This document shows, piece after piece, positions 36,701-46,040 of a stretch of DNA of 64,000 nt (positions within the stretch are counted from its first letter, which is position 1; each line of letters opens with the position of its first letter). Origin of the DNA: Synergistales bacterium (lineage in GTDB: Bacteria; Synergistota; Synergistia; Synergistales; Aminithiophilaceae); contig JAHDQY010000046.1 in NCBI GenBank assembly GCA_018433595.1, forward strand, positions 1 to 64,000. Reading direction: 5' to 3'. A program made the translations under genes and the position numbers. The notes under the pieces were generated by a model. That model did not search any database, was not told where the DNA came from, and saw only the letters and a program-made list of their open reading frames with translations.

Positions 36701-37147
36701 ATGAAAGTCATTCTGTTGCAGGACGTCAGCAAGCTGGGCAAGAAAGGGGATCTCGTCGAGGTCAACGACGGCTACGGGCGCAATTTCCTCATTCCCCGCG
36801 AGCTCGCGGAAGAGGCGACTTCCGGCAAGATAAAGACATGGAAGGAACTCCAGAGTTCCAAGGAGGCGCGCCAGGAGAAGGAACGTCTTCAGGCGGAGCA
36901 GGTAAAAAAACATCTCCAGGGCCGCCAGGTCACCATCAAGGTCAGCGCGGGAGAGGGAGGGAAGCTCTTCGGCAGCGTCACCTCGTCGCAGATCGCCGAG
37001 GCGCTGGTCTCTCAGCTTCAGACCAGAGTCGACAAAAAGGAGATCCGCCTTGATGAGGCGATTCGCCAGGTCGGGAATTTCCCCTTCAAGATCCGTCTTG
37101 CCCCGTCCATCGAGGTGGAGATGACCGTCAAGGTGGAGGCCGACTAG
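36701..37147 (+). CDS. rplI: 50S ribosomal protein L9
   Basis: 148 residues. MKVILLQDVSKLGKKGD at the start and GYGRNFLIPRELAEEAT are L9 signatures; long connecting helix and C-terminal domain follow. Start: ATG 36701 after GCAGGAGGTGACC. dnaB begins 1 nt after the stop. Confidence 0.96.
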   Translation: MKVILLQDVSKLGKKGDLVEVNDGYGRNFLIPRELAEEATSGKIKTWKELQSSKEARQEKERLQAEQVKKHLQGRQVTIKVSAGEGGKLFGSVTSSQIAEALVSQLQTRVDKKEIRLDEAIRQVGNFPFKIRLAPSIEVEMTVKVEAD

Positions 37148-37148
37148 A

Positions 37149-38495
37149 TTGGCCGAACCGCTTCGTGTCCCGCCTCATAACCTGGAGGCCGAAAGAGCCG
37201 TTCTTGGAGCCGCGCTTCTGGACAAGGACGGCCTGCTTTACGTGACCGAAACCCTTCAGACGGAGGACTTCTACGACCTGCGCCATCGCCGTGCCTTTGG
37301 CGTCATGACCGAAATGGCCCAGAAAAACTGTCCCGTCGACCCTCTGACCTTCATGGAAGAGGCCGGTCGCAGGGGGCTTCTGGAGGAGCTGGGAGGCCAG
37401 CCCTTCCTCGCCGATCTCGTCGATTCGGTGACGACCGTGGCCAACGTGGAATATCATGTCGCCATCGTTCGCGATAAGAGCGTCCATCGCCGTCTGATCC
37501 AGGTCGGCAGCGATATCGTGCGCCTCGGCTATTCGGAGGATCGGGATGTCGATGAAATTCTCGACGAGGCCGAGAGGGCCGTTTTCGAGATCTCCCAGAG
37601 GGGAGGGAAGAACCTCTTCCGTCACGTGGGCGACGTGCTGGGTCCGACCTTCCGCCAGATCGAAGTGCAGTACCAGTCCGGCGAGGCCGTCACGGGCATC
37701 TCGACGGGCTTCGCCGATCTCGATCGCCTCACCGGAGGTCTCCAGCCGGGAAGCCTCAATATCGTCGCCGCCCGTCCCTCCATGGGGAAGACGGCCCTGG
37801 CTCTCAACATTGCCCAGCATGCGGCGGTGCGGAAAAAACGGCCCGTGCTCGTCTTCAGCCTCGAAATGGGGGCGGAACAGCTCGTTCAGCGCCTTCTGGG
37901 CGCCGAAGCCCGGGTCAACATCCACGATCTGCGTACCGGCTCTTTTCACGAGAACGCCTGGGAGTCCCTGGCCGAGGCCGCCGGCGTTCTGGCTCAGGCT
38001 CCCTTTTACATCGACGACAGCTCTATCCTCTCCACCCTGGAGCTGCGGGCCCGGTGCCGCCGTTTCAAGGCGCTCTACCCCGAGCTCGGCCTCGTTGTCG
38101 TCGACTATCTTCAGCTCATGTCCATGCCTCGCCGCATCGAGAGCAAACAGCAGGAGGTGGCCGAGATTTCCCGGGCCCTCAAGGCTGTCGCCCGGGAGCT
38201 GGAGGTCCCCGTCGTCGCCCTTTCCCAGCTCTCCCGAGCCGTCGAGTCCCGCAACGACAAGCGTCCCATGCTCTCCGATCTTCGGGACAGCGGCGCCATT
38301 GAGCAGGATGCCGATCTTGTCGCCTTCCTTTACCGGGGCGGCTATTACAATGCCACGACGGCCGAGGAGACGGACAACGCCGCCGAGATCATCGTGGCCA
38401 AGCATCGCAACGGGCCGACGGGGACGGTGCATCTCGTCTTCCTGCGCGAATACGCCCGCTTCGTCAACGCCGACCAGATCTACAGCCGGCGCTGA
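37149..38495 (+). CDS. dnaB: Replicative DNA helicase DnaB
   Basis: 448 residues. N-terminal primase-binding domain (PPHNLEAERAVLGAAL), RecA-like ATPase with Walker A ARPSMGKTALALN, Walker B VVVDYLQLMS, and motif H4/arginine-finger region DLRDSGAIEQDADLV. Start: TTG 37149 following GGTGGAGG. Unwinds DNA at the replication fork. No intein interrupts it. Confidence 0.96.
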   Translation: MAEPLRVPPHNLEAERAVLGAALLDKDGLLYVTETLQTEDFYDLRHRRAFGVMTEMAQKNCPVDPLTFMEEAGRRGLLEELGGQPFLADLVDSVTTVANVEYHVAIVRDKSVHRRLIQVGSDIVRLGYSEDRDVDEILDEAERAVFEISQRGGKNLFRHVGDVLGPTFRQIEVQYQSGEAVTGISTGFADLDRLTGGLQPGSLNIVAARPSMGKTALALNIAQHAAVRKKRPVLVFSLEMGAEQLVQRLLGAEARVNIHDLRTGSFHENAWESLAEAAGVLAQAPFYIDDSSILSTLELRARCRRFKALYPELGLVVVDYLQLMSMPRRIESKQQEVAEISRALKAVARELEVPVVALSQLSRAVESRNDKRPMLSDLRDSGAIEQDADLVAFLYRGGYYNATTAEETDNAAEIIVAKHRNGPTGTVHLVFLREYARFVNADQIYSRR

Positions 38496-38518
38496 CCGGC
38501 AGAAAGGGGAGGGGGGCC

Positions 38519-39451
38519 TTGGGGAACCGATTCGTCTGGGACGTTGCCCGCTTTCTCGGCGCTTCGGCGCCGGTGCGCAAGGCGTCCTTGCCGGAGGCTT
38601 CGTCGGGGACGGCGGAGCGTCTCCTCGTTGAAATTCCCCTCCGGTTCGTCCGTCCCAACCCGAACCAGCCGAGGCAGCATTTCGATGAAGACGAGCTGGA
38701 GGAGCTGGCCCAGTCCATCCGCTCCCTCGGTCTGATCCAGCCCATCGTCGTCCGCCGCCGTGATGAGGAGACCTTCGAGCTCATCGCCGGCGAACGGAGG
38801 CTTCGGGCCTGTGAAAGGGCCGGATTGGAATCGATCGCCGCCGTTGTCATGGAAGCCGACGAAACGACGCGGCAGATCATGGCCCTTGTCGAAAACCTTC
38901 AGCGGCGGGACCTTTCGGCCGTAGAGGAGGCCCGCTCCTTCAATGCCATCATGGAACGGACCGGCTGGAGCCAGATCGAACTGGCCCGCAGGCTGGGCCG
39001 CTCTCAGGCCGCCGTCGCCAACAAACTGCGACTTCTTCAGCTGCCAGAGGCGGTCCTTGACCTTGTCGTCGCCGGCAGGCTTTCGGAGCGTCATGCCAGA
39101 GCCCTTCTTCCCCTGTCCGAAGACCTCAGGGTCGATCTGGCCCGAAAGACAGTCGAAGAGGGGCTTCGCGTGCGGGAGCTCGAGAAGCTTGCTGCAGCGG
39201 CCTTGAAATCCTCGGCGAAACCGGCCTTGAAAGGGCCGCCCTCTTCGCCTTCCGGAACGGCCGACCCGCCGCCTTCCTGCCTCGCAGGGGATGACGCCTT
39301 TCTGCGGGCGCTGGCCTACCTCGTGGAGAGGGTACGTGCCTCTGGGACGACGGTCCATTGGAAGGTCCGCGAGGAAAGGCAGCGGGAACGGGTTGTGGAG
39401 ATCCGCATCGCCCTGAACCATTCCGGCTCCGAAGCCGATGAAAGGTCGTGA
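38519..39451 (+). CDS. ParB/Noc/Spo0J-family protein
   Basis: 310 residues. The N-terminal ParB/CTPase domain has NPNQPRQHFDEDELEELA, the GERRLRA motif (GxxRxxA) and ENLQRRDLSAVEEA; a helix-turn-helix follows (WSQIELARRLGRSQAAVANKLRLL). ParB-type proteins bind parS sites and clamp DNA using CTP. No parA neighbour and no parS consensus was noticed in the window, so it may be chromosome partition ParB with parA elsewhere, or a Noc-like protein. Start: TTG 38519 after GGGGAGG. Confidence 0.85.
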   Translation: MGNRFVWDVARFLGASAPVRKASLPEASSGTAERLLVEIPLRFVRPNPNQPRQHFDEDELEELAQSIRSLGLIQPIVVRRRDEETFELIAGERRLRACERAGLESIAAVVMEADETTRQIMALVENLQRRDLSAVEEARSFNAIMERTGWSQIELARRLGRSQAAVANKLRLLQLPEAVLDLVVAGRLSERHARALLPLSEDLRVDLARKTVEEGLRVRELEKLAAAALKSSAKPALKGPPSSPSGTADPPPSCLAGDDAFLRALAYLVERVRASGTTVHWKVREERQRERVVEIRIALNHSGSEADERS

Positions 39452-41276
39452 AGATCGAGTGGCTCGAAACGCCAAGGCAGGACAGGAAAGAGCACCCCGA
39501 AAGCAGAGGACCCTTTTCGCGAAAGGGGGGGGACAGATTGCTGCGATCCCGAAGAGCCTGGCTCCGGACTGGCTCCTGGAGAGCATGCTTTTTGTCTCTC
39601 TTGTCATCCCCAACCTCGTTTTTTCCGGTTCCTACTGGTATCAGACGCTCCATCTCATGAAATGGTTCCTCGCCATGGTTCCCGTCGCCGTTATCTCCGC
39701 TGTCGCCGGCTGGCGGCTTCTGAGGCGGGGGCCTGAGATGACGGGCTTTTCGCTTGACCCGTTCGGCGTCGTCTGGCTTCTTATGCTTCTTTATGTGACG
39801 GTACAGCCTCTCTGGGCACCGATCACCTCCTATCCGACGCTGGTGCGGGAATGGTTCTTCTTCGCCGCTCTTTTCGGCGCCTACCTCTGGATTCGCCATG
39901 ACTTCAAGGGAGAGCGCCTTCCCCTCTTCCTGCTGGCGGCGGCCCTCAACAGCGCCGTCAATATCGTCTTCGCCGAACTTCAGATCCGCGATCTCAACGG
40001 ACTGTTCCCCTTTATCCTCCCCACGCCGGGCAACTACATCGGCAATACGGGTCAGCAGAACATGTTCGGAGTCTGGATTGCCATCACCCTCTACGGAGGG
40101 GCGTTCCTCCACCTCTCCAATTGGGGCGGCAAATGGGGACGGCCTCTCAATCTCCTCCTCTTCTCCGCCAACGCCTGGGGCTTGTGGAACACGACGAGCC
40201 GTTCGGCCTACCTGAGCTTCTTCGTCGGCCTCATCACCCTTTCCGCCGTCTACGGCCGTCTCATTGACCGCAAGGGACTGCGCCGTCTCCTGGTGCTGGG
40301 CCTTATCCTCGCGGCCACCTTTTTTGCCGTGAATCAATTCGGCCGAGGCGGCAGCCTCATCGCCAAGGCAGCCGACATGGTGTACAACGCCCGTGAACTG
40401 GGACAGCGGGACGGCATCTGGGCCACGTCGTGGGTGATGTTCAAGAAACATCCCCTCACCGGCGTCGGTCTGGGGCACTACAAGTGGAATTACCTTGATG
40501 CCCAGCGCGACATGTTCGAAAGATTTCCTGACAAAAAATTCCAGTTCACCCTCTGGGCTCACAGCGAGATCTTTCAGTGGGGCTGCGAGTTCGGTCTTTT
40601 CGGCATCACCCTTCTTGCCGGGCTGGGCGGATGGTGGCTCGTCTCTTTCTTGCGGGCCATGGTCCGCAAGAAGGATCTTTCGTCGGCCGCCGTCTGGGCG
40701 GTGGGACTTCTCTTCCTTTTCTGGTTCGACGCTTTCTGGACGCGTCCCTTCCACCGCATCGAGAATGTCCTGTGGCTGAGCTTCGCCTTCGCTCTGGCCA
40801 ACAGGGAGCTTCTGCCTCAAGAGACGTCCTGGTCCCGCATCGGGCGTCCCGCAATCCTCAGGGCCTTCGGTGGGCTTGCCGTCGCCGTCGCCTGCGCCGG
40901 GACCTTCCTCATGGTCGATTCCATGGTGGGAGACCGTAAAATTGCGGTTGCCATGGAAAACAGGGACGCTCAAACTCAAAGAAGGATGCTTGAAGATGCC
41001 TACAGGCACTTCCTCGTCCGTGACATTGCCCGCAAGCGTCTCGCCTATCATTACATCGCCTATGCGGAGGCGATAGGGAGTCGGGACGTGATGGTTGAGG
41101 GGGTCGACCTTCTTGACGAGGTGTTCCGCTACGAACCTCACAGCCAGGAGCTGTCGACTCTTCTCAAGTGGGAAGGGAAGCTGGGAAGGAAAGAAAAGCT
41201 GATGGAGATCGCCACTTACCTCAAGCCCGGGACCTACCGCGTCGGAGTCCGCTCCGCTTCCGGCGAGGGGCAATGA
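39438..41276 (+). CDS. O-antigen ligase-family membrane protein
   Basis: 612 residues with ten to twelve membrane helices and a periplasmic loop containing TGVGLGHYKWNY, the usual His-Pro-x-x-G-x-G-x-G-like loop of Wzy_C/WaaL proteins. The C-terminal 120 residues are soluble and helical, TPR-like (DARTYRHFLVRD... region about 505-610). Wzy_C proteins transfer glycans onto lipid A, or, in PglL-type enzymes, onto proteins such as pilins. It overlaps parB by 14 nt and lies 64 nt before the gsp operon, so a role in glycosylating pseudopilins or secreted proteins is possible but unproven. Start uncertain: ATG 39438 has no good Shine-Dalgarno sequence; GTG 39459 is an alternative. Confidence 0.78.
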   Translation: MKGREDRVARNAKAGQERAPRKQRTLFAKGGGQIAAIPKSLAPDWLLESMLFVSLVIPNLVFSGSYWYQTLHLMKWFLAMVPVAVISAVAGWRLLRRGPEMTGFSLDPFGVVWLLMLLYVTVQPLWAPITSYPTLVREWFFFAALFGAYLWIRHDFKGERLPLFLLAAALNSAVNIVFAELQIRDLNGLFPFILPTPGNYIGNTGQQNMFGVWIAITLYGGAFLHLSNWGGKWGRPLNLLLFSANAWGLWNTTSRSAYLSFFVGLITLSAVYGRLIDRKGLRRLLVLGLILAATFFAVNQFGRGGSLIAKAADMVYNARELGQRDGIWATSWVMFKKHPLTGVGLGHYKWNYLDAQRDMFERFPDKKFQFTLWAHSEIFQWGCEFGLFGITLLAGLGGWWLVSFLRAMVRKKDLSSAAVWAVGLLFLFWFDAFWTRPFHRIENVLWLSFAFALANRELLPQETSWSRIGRPAILRAFGGLAVAVACAGTFLMVDSMVGDRKIAVAMENRDAQTQRRMLEDAYRHFLVRDIARKRLAYHYIAYAEAIGSRDVMVEGVDLLDEVFRYEPHSQELSTLLKWEGKLGRKEKLMEIATYLKPGTYRVGVRSASGEGQ

Positions 41277-41340
41277 GCCCTGCGCGACGGCAGACTGGCA
41301 TGAGCGGTACGAATCAGCCTCGATCGGATGGAGCAGGGGA

Positions 41341-41934
41341 TTGAAGATCCGACAGCAGGGTTTCACTCTTGTCGAGGTCCTCGTCGTTGTGGCGATGACG
41401 GGCCTTATCGCCGTGACGGCCTTTGCTCCCCTGATCCATACCGTCGGTGTCCTGCGCGATCTGGAGCGTTCCTTCGGAGGCGCTTCGGGCCTTCGCCTCG
41501 CCTCAGCTCATATCGTCGGCGATATGCGCCAGTACCAGCAGGCGCCGCGTGGCCCCGCCTTCCGGCTGATCCGGCACGACCTTCTTGGCGGCAAGGCCGA
41601 CGATGTCCTCCTGTTCTGGAGCATCTCTCCTCTCCGTCAGGGGCAGCCGGCCGGGACGGTTGTCTACCGGCTGAGTTCGAAGAAGGAGACGGCGGGCTCT
41701 CTACTGCGATGGGTCCTTTCGGGCGTCATCCCCCAGGAGGTCAACCCCGCCGCTCTCGACGAGCGGGAGGGGCAGCTCGTCCTTCAGGGAGTTGAAGCCT
41801 TTCGCGTGGCGGCCCTCCAGGGAGGACGGTGGGTCGACGAGTACGCCGGAATCCTGCCTCAGGCCGTCAGGCTGACGCTGGGTCGAGGGGAGGTCGAATC
41901 GGTCTATGAAGACTGGCTTCCCCAGGTGCGGTAG
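41341..41934 (+). CDS. gspJ: Type II secretion system minor pseudopilin GspJ
   Basis: 197 residues. Prepilin site QQG/FTLVEV at residues 5-12 with Glu at +5, then a hydrophobic helix. Length, the R/Q-rich globular region and position before gspK indicate GspJ, part of the pseudopilus tip. Start: TTG 41341. Overlaps gspK by 29 nt. Confidence 0.85.
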   Translation: MKIRQQGFTLVEVLVVVAMTGLIAVTAFAPLIHTVGVLRDLERSFGGASGLRLASAHIVGDMRQYQQAPRGPAFRLIRHDLLGGKADDVLLFWSISPLRQGQPAGTVVYRLSSKKETAGSLLRWVLSGVIPQEVNPAALDEREGQLVLQGVEAFRVAALQGGRWVDEYAGILPQAVRLTLGRGEVESVYEDWLPQVR

Positions 41935-42835
41935 GCGGGAGGGATTCGTCCTTGTGGCCGTCCTCTTCGCCGTGACGGTCCTTCTCGGCGCCGCCACGGG
42001 CCTTGCCTGGTTCGTGCGGAGCCAGGTGCGGCAGGTCGAGCGGGAGAAAGAGAGCCTTCTGGCACGGAGCGTGGCCCTCGTGGCTGCCCGCCAGATGGCC
42101 TCGGGGTTGGCTTTCGATACCAATGACTATGATTCCGCTGAAGAACGCTGGTTCGGAGCTCACGTCATCCCCGTCGAGGAGATCGGCGGGGCCTTCGTCA
42201 CCTTTCTTCCCGGCGACGACAAAATCTCTCTGGCCGGGCTTTTTCTCCCCGACGGCGAAACTCTTCGCCTCGAAATGGAACAGCCCTGGCGCCGCATCTG
42301 GGAGCGACTCGAGCGAACCGACCTGGAGCAGGTCGTGCTCGACTTCATGGACGGGAACGCTGTCCCCCGTCTGGGGGGGGCCGAGCGGGAGGGGTTCCCC
42401 AACCGGGTCCCGGCCGACCTTTCGGAACTTTTGGCCTGTCCCGGCGTCGATGCCAGGGTCCTTTACGGTGACCCTGACCGGGAACTCCCGGGGCTGGTCG
42501 ATTTCGTCTCGCCCTGGGGAGGCAATCGGATCAACGTCAATGTCGCAGGCAGGGAAATCCTGGCCATCCTGGACGAGCTCATCACCCTTGATGTCGCCGA
42601 TACCCTTATCGAGGCCAGGAGAGGAAGGCCTTTCAAGAAAGTGGAGGAGCTCAAGGAGCGCGGCGACGTGGCGGAGGCGGCTCTGCCCCGTCTTTCCAAC
42701 CTTGTCGGTTTCAAGAGCGAGACCTTCAGAGCCGAGGTTCAGGTTCAGCTTCTCTCGGGCGCTCAGCGTTATTTCGAGATCCTGCTCCGCAAGCGGGGCA
42801 ATACGACGGATATCATTCTCTGGAAGGAGCGATAG
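41906..42835 (+). CDS. gspK: Type II secretion system minor pseudopilin GspK
   Basis: 309 residues, larger than the other pseudopilins, as expected for GspK. Prepilin site EG/FVLVAVL lacks Glu at +5, which is normal for GspK at the pseudopilus tip. Contains the helical insertion (RIWERLERTDLEQVVLDFMDG) and NRINVNVAG. Confidence 0.88.
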   Translation: MKTGFPRCGRREGFVLVAVLFAVTVLLGAATGLAWFVRSQVRQVEREKESLLARSVALVAARQMASGLAFDTNDYDSAEERWFGAHVIPVEEIGGAFVTFLPGDDKISLAGLFLPDGETLRLEMEQPWRRIWERLERTDLEQVVLDFMDGNAVPRLGGAEREGFPNRVPADLSELLACPGVDARVLYGDPDRELPGLVDFVSPWGGNRINVNVAGREILAILDELITLDVADTLIEARRGRPFKKVEELKERGDVAEAALPRLSNLVGFKSETFRAEVQVQLLSGAQRYFEILLRKRGNTTDIILWKER

Positions 42836-42838
42836 TCC

Positions 42839-44011
42839 ATGGCCGATATGCCCAGGATATGCCTCTCTCAAAAGGGCTCCCTCCTGGAGCTGGACGGCGG
42901 GGGGAAAGGGAGGACTCTGTCTCCTTCAGGAGGAAGAGAGCCGCTTGTCGTTCTCTGCCCTTTCCGAACCTTGGCGATCCATCCCTATGAACTGCCCCTG
43001 ATGAACCTCGCGCAGATCCGGGAGGCCCTCAAGCTCCGTTTCCAGCCCTATCTCGCCGGAGGGACTCTGGAACTGCTGCCGACGGTATTCGCCAAAGAGG
43101 CGAAGAAAAGCCGCGGCGTCGCCTGGCTTGTCTCCAGAGTCGAGAGGGATGCCCATGAACGCCTTCTGGGCGGTCGTCAGGCCCGTCTCATCCCGGCCGT
43201 GCTGGCTCTTGCCGCGGGAGGCGATCCGGACGGAGCCGTTCTGGGAGATGAAGATCACCTCTATTCCGTCGCCTTCCGGAACGGCGAGCCTTTGGCCTTT
43301 CGCTGCCAACCCCGGTCACGGCGGGACTTCGCCGCCGAGGCCGCCTGGCTCCGCGAATTTCTCGGCGACGGAGAGGCGGAGATCGTTACGGCCGACCTTG
43401 CCGATGACGAGGAAGAAACCCTCGCCAGGCTTCATCGAGGCGCCGAAAACCTTCTTGCTCCCGACCACCGGCTTGGTGCCGTCGATCTCTCGGGAAAGGC
43501 CATCGATGCCGCTCTTCGCGTCGACCGGTTCATGGCAACGACGAAGAAGGCTGTCTACGCCCTGGTTGCAGGCGGGACCTGTGCTGTCCTCGTCACGGCG
43601 GCCTTCCTTTTTTTTCTCAAGGCCGACATGAGGGATCTTCAGGAGCGGTCGGTGGCTCTCTACCGGGAGACTTTCGGTGACGAGGGTGTCATCCGCGATC
43701 CTCTAAGCCAGGCAAGGGCGCGTCTCATGACCTCTCAGGGGGGAAGCTCCGCTCCCGACTTGGCGGAAATCCTCTCTTCCGTCGGAGTCGCCTGGGCGGC
43801 GGGAGAGACTCTCAAGGCGCTTACCCTGGAGACGTTGCGGTATAATGCCTTCGGCTCCGACGTTGTCGGTGTCGCACCGGACGTCAAGGATATCGAGAAC
43901 CTTCAGGCCAGGCTGAAGGAACAGGGGCTGGAGTCGCGTCTCGGCGACATCCAGCAGACATCGGGAGGGAAGCTCCGCTTCTCTCTTTCGTTGAGGTGGG
44001 AACAGCCATGA
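42839..44011 (+). CDS. gspL: Type II secretion system protein GspL-like
   Basis: 390 residues. Cytoplasmic actin-like N-terminal part (about 1-230), one membrane helix (about 235-260, VAGGTCAVLVTAAFLFFL), periplasmic ferredoxin-like part (270-390). That layout, between gspK and gspM, defines GspL, which ties the ATPase GspE to the inner membrane. Sequence motifs are weak, as is usual for this family. Confidence 0.78.
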   Translation: MADMPRICLSQKGSLLELDGGGKGRTLSPSGGREPLVVLCPFRTLAIHPYELPLMNLAQIREALKLRFQPYLAGGTLELLPTVFAKEAKKSRGVAWLVSRVERDAHERLLGGRQARLIPAVLALAAGGDPDGAVLGDEDHLYSVAFRNGEPLAFRCQPRSRRDFAAEAAWLREFLGDGEAEIVTADLADDEEETLARLHRGAENLLAPDHRLGAVDLSGKAIDAALRVDRFMATTKKAVYALVAGGTCAVLVTAAFLFFLKADMRDLQERSVALYRETFGDEGVIRDPLSQARARLMTSQGGSSAPDLAEILSSVGVAWAAGETLKALTLETLRYNAFGSDVVGVAPDVKDIENLQARLKEQGLESRLGDIQQTSGGKLRFSLSLRWEQP

Positions 44012-44502
44012 GCGTTATCGAGCGCCATCTTCGTCCCCTTATCGAGTATGTCAAGGCCAACCGTCAGGCTCAACGGCTGGCGCTCCTTTCCCTGGCGGGG
44101 CTCCTGCTCTGGATGACGGCGCTCAACCTTTCCGGAGAGGTTGAAGCTCTCCGCTCCCGAATGGCTCTTCAGGAGGATCGTTTCCGCCGCCTGGCCCAGG
44201 TCGTCCGGAGCTATCGAAACGAACCGCACCAGGAAACGGCGCCGGTGCCTACGGGGGACATCCTCTCCTCTCTCTCATCGCTCATCGATCAGGTGGGAAT
44301 CAAGGATCGCCTCGTCCAGCTTTCCACGGGTTCCACTGGGGCCACGCTCCAGCTGGAGCGTCTCTATGGCGAGGAGCTGGCGACGCTTCTTCAGGAGCTG
44401 GAGCGCAGAGGGCTGCCGCTCCTTTCGGCGGAGCTCCGCTCCGTTCCTTACGGTGAGGCTCGCCTTTTCGCCTGCTCGCTTCTCGTTGGAGGGGGGAAAT
44501 GA
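44008..44502 (+). CDS. gspM: Type II secretion system protein GspM-like
   Basis: 164 residues. Short cytoplasmic start, one membrane helix (about 25-42), coiled coil, small C-terminal domain. ATGA overlap with gspL. Start: ATG 44008 after GAGGTGGG; a GTG at 43996 falls within that Shine-Dalgarno sequence. Assigned by size, topology and position. Confidence 0.72.
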   Translation: MSVIERHLRPLIEYVKANRQAQRLALLSLAGLLLWMTALNLSGEVEALRSRMALQEDRFRRLAQVVRSYRNEPHQETAPVPTGDILSSLSSLIDQVGIKDRLVQLSTGSTGATLQLERLYGEELATLLQELERRGLPLLSAELRSVPYGEARLFACSLLVGGGK

Positions 44503-45098
44503 TGAAAGCCTTGCGATTTCTCCTTCTGGTTTTCTCTCTTTTGATCGGCGTCGCTGCCGGACTCTGGGCCTTTTTCCCCTGGGATCAGGCGGTACAGGTC
44601 GCTTTCGATGAGGCAGCACGAGAGGCGGGGCGCCGAGGGGGGGAACTCTCGGCTCTGGAGATCTCCGGCAGCGGAGGCATGAAGCCGCTTTTCAGAGCCA
44701 GAGGTCTCTCGATGCGCCACTCCCTGCTCACGGTCAACGCCGCTCTCGTCGAGGCTCGTCTCAGCCCCTTCAAGTCGCTTCTGGCCCGATCGCTCGTCAT
44801 GGATCTCAGCCTCGGCGCCGGCGATCTCCTTCTGCTTCAGGGGCACCGCCTCTCCTGGCGGGACGGCTTCCTCCACCTTGCGGCCGGTCCCGGGACATTC
44901 GACGTCTCCCGACTCGACATGACAGGCGACCTGACCGTGAAGGGCGGCTTCTCGATCGACCCCTCTACGAGCCGGCTGACGGGAGCCGCCCTCGATATCA
45001 GCGTTCCCGCCGAGATGGACTCGGCTCTGGCGGGGCTTCAGGCTCTGCTTCCCATCCGAAAAGAGGGAGAGGGACAATGGAAGGTGGAACGGCCATGA
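44499..45098 (+). CDS. gspN: Type II secretion system protein GspN-like
   Basis: 199 residues. N-terminal membrane helix (about 5-27) and a beta-rich periplasmic part (GDLLLLQGHRLSWRDG, then GDLTVKGGFSID) as in GspN/AsmA-like proteins. Overlaps gspM and gspC. Assigned mainly from position and architecture. Confidence 0.65.
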   Translation: MMKALRFLLLVFSLLIGVAAGLWAFFPWDQAVQVAFDEAAREAGRRGGELSALEISGSGGMKPLFRARGLSMRHSLLTVNAALVEARLSPFKSLLARSLVMDLSLGAGDLLLLQGHRLSWRDGFLHLAAGPGTFDVSRLDMTGDLTVKGGFSIDPSTSRLTGAALDISVPAEMDSALAGLQALLPIRKEGEGQWKVERP

Positions 45099-46039
45099 AA
45101 AAAATCTCCCTGTCCCGTCTCGAAGGGCTGCGTCAGTTTCCCTTGACGCCTTTTGCACGATGGGGTAAGGCTCTGCTGCTTCCGTTGGCCTTTGCCGCCG
45201 TCGGTTTCCTCGTCGGCATGGTCGCTTCCAGAGGAGCCGAGATCCTCTTCCGCCGTCACCTTCTTGACGGTGTCCATTCCTGGGCCCTGCGCACCGACGG
45301 TGTGGAGATTGCGCCGTCGACGGATCCTCTCAGCGAGGGGCTCAAGTCCTTCGTCGAGGCCAATCCCTTCGGCGTCGACCGGCAGGCCCGGAGTGCCGTA
45401 TCGGACTCGGTGACGACTCATCCCGGTCGCGGCTCCTTCCGTGACGCCCGCCTCGTCGGCACCCTGCCGCCGGAAGGGGCTTTCGTTGTCTTTGAAGAGG
45501 CCCTGATCTTCCTCCTTCGTGGACAGAGCGAGGGCGGATACGAGCTCGTCGATGTCACGCCGGACAAGGCTTTCTTCCGTGACGGGCAGGATCAGGAGCT
45601 GATCCTGATCCTGGAATTCGCCAAGGCCGGCGCTCCCGTCACCGAAAAGGCCGCTCCCCAGGCGGAAGCGGCGTCGACGCCGCCTCCGCCTTCGGGCAAC
45701 GTCACGGCGGCGGCACCGGGCAAGGAGGGAGCCGTTGACCGGGATCTTGTCAACAGCCTCCTCATGAACCCCTTCGAGGAACTTCGCAAGATCCGTCTTC
45801 AGCCCCACGTCAGGGATGGGCGATCCGTCGGGATCGAGGTCCGTTTCATCCGCGACAACAGCATCCTTCACCAGCTCGGCGTCTCACGGGGCGATGTCAT
45901 TCAGGCCGTCAACGGCGTTCAGATCCAGAACATGAACGACGTGGCCAACGCCATCTCCTCTCTCATGGGAGGCTCGCGGTTCGATGTCTCCGTACTCAGG
46001 GGCGGCGAGTCCGTCGAGCTGAGCTATACGGTGAAGTGA
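45095..46039 (+). CDS. gspC: Type II secretion system protein GspC with PDZ domain
   Basis: 314 residues. Membrane helix about 28-48 (LLLPLAFAAVGFLVGMVAS), homology region (about 95-160: DARLVGTLPPEGAFVVFE), Pro/Ala linker, and a C-terminal PDZ (about 250-312: LGVSRGDVIQAVNGVQIQNM). Links inner membrane to the secretin. ATGA overlap with gspN. In many T2SS loci gspC is first; here it follows N. Confidence 0.86.
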   Translation: MKKISLSRLEGLRQFPLTPFARWGKALLLPLAFAAVGFLVGMVASRGAEILFRRHLLDGVHSWALRTDGVEIAPSTDPLSEGLKSFVEANPFGVDRQARSAVSDSVTTHPGRGSFRDARLVGTLPPEGAFVVFEEALIFLLRGQSEGGYELVDVTPDKAFFRDGQDQELILILEFAKAGAPVTEKAAPQAEAASTPPPPSGNVTAAAPGKEGAVDRDLVNSLLMNPFEELRKIRLQPHVRDGRSVGIEVRFIRDNSILHQLGVSRGDVIQAVNGVQIQNMNDVANAISSLMGGSRFDVSVLRGGESVELSYTVK

Positions 46040-46040
46040 C

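Noticed and set aside
38496-38518. parS site near the parB-like gene
   Set aside because: No TGTTTCACGTGAAACA-like palindrome was found here or nearby.
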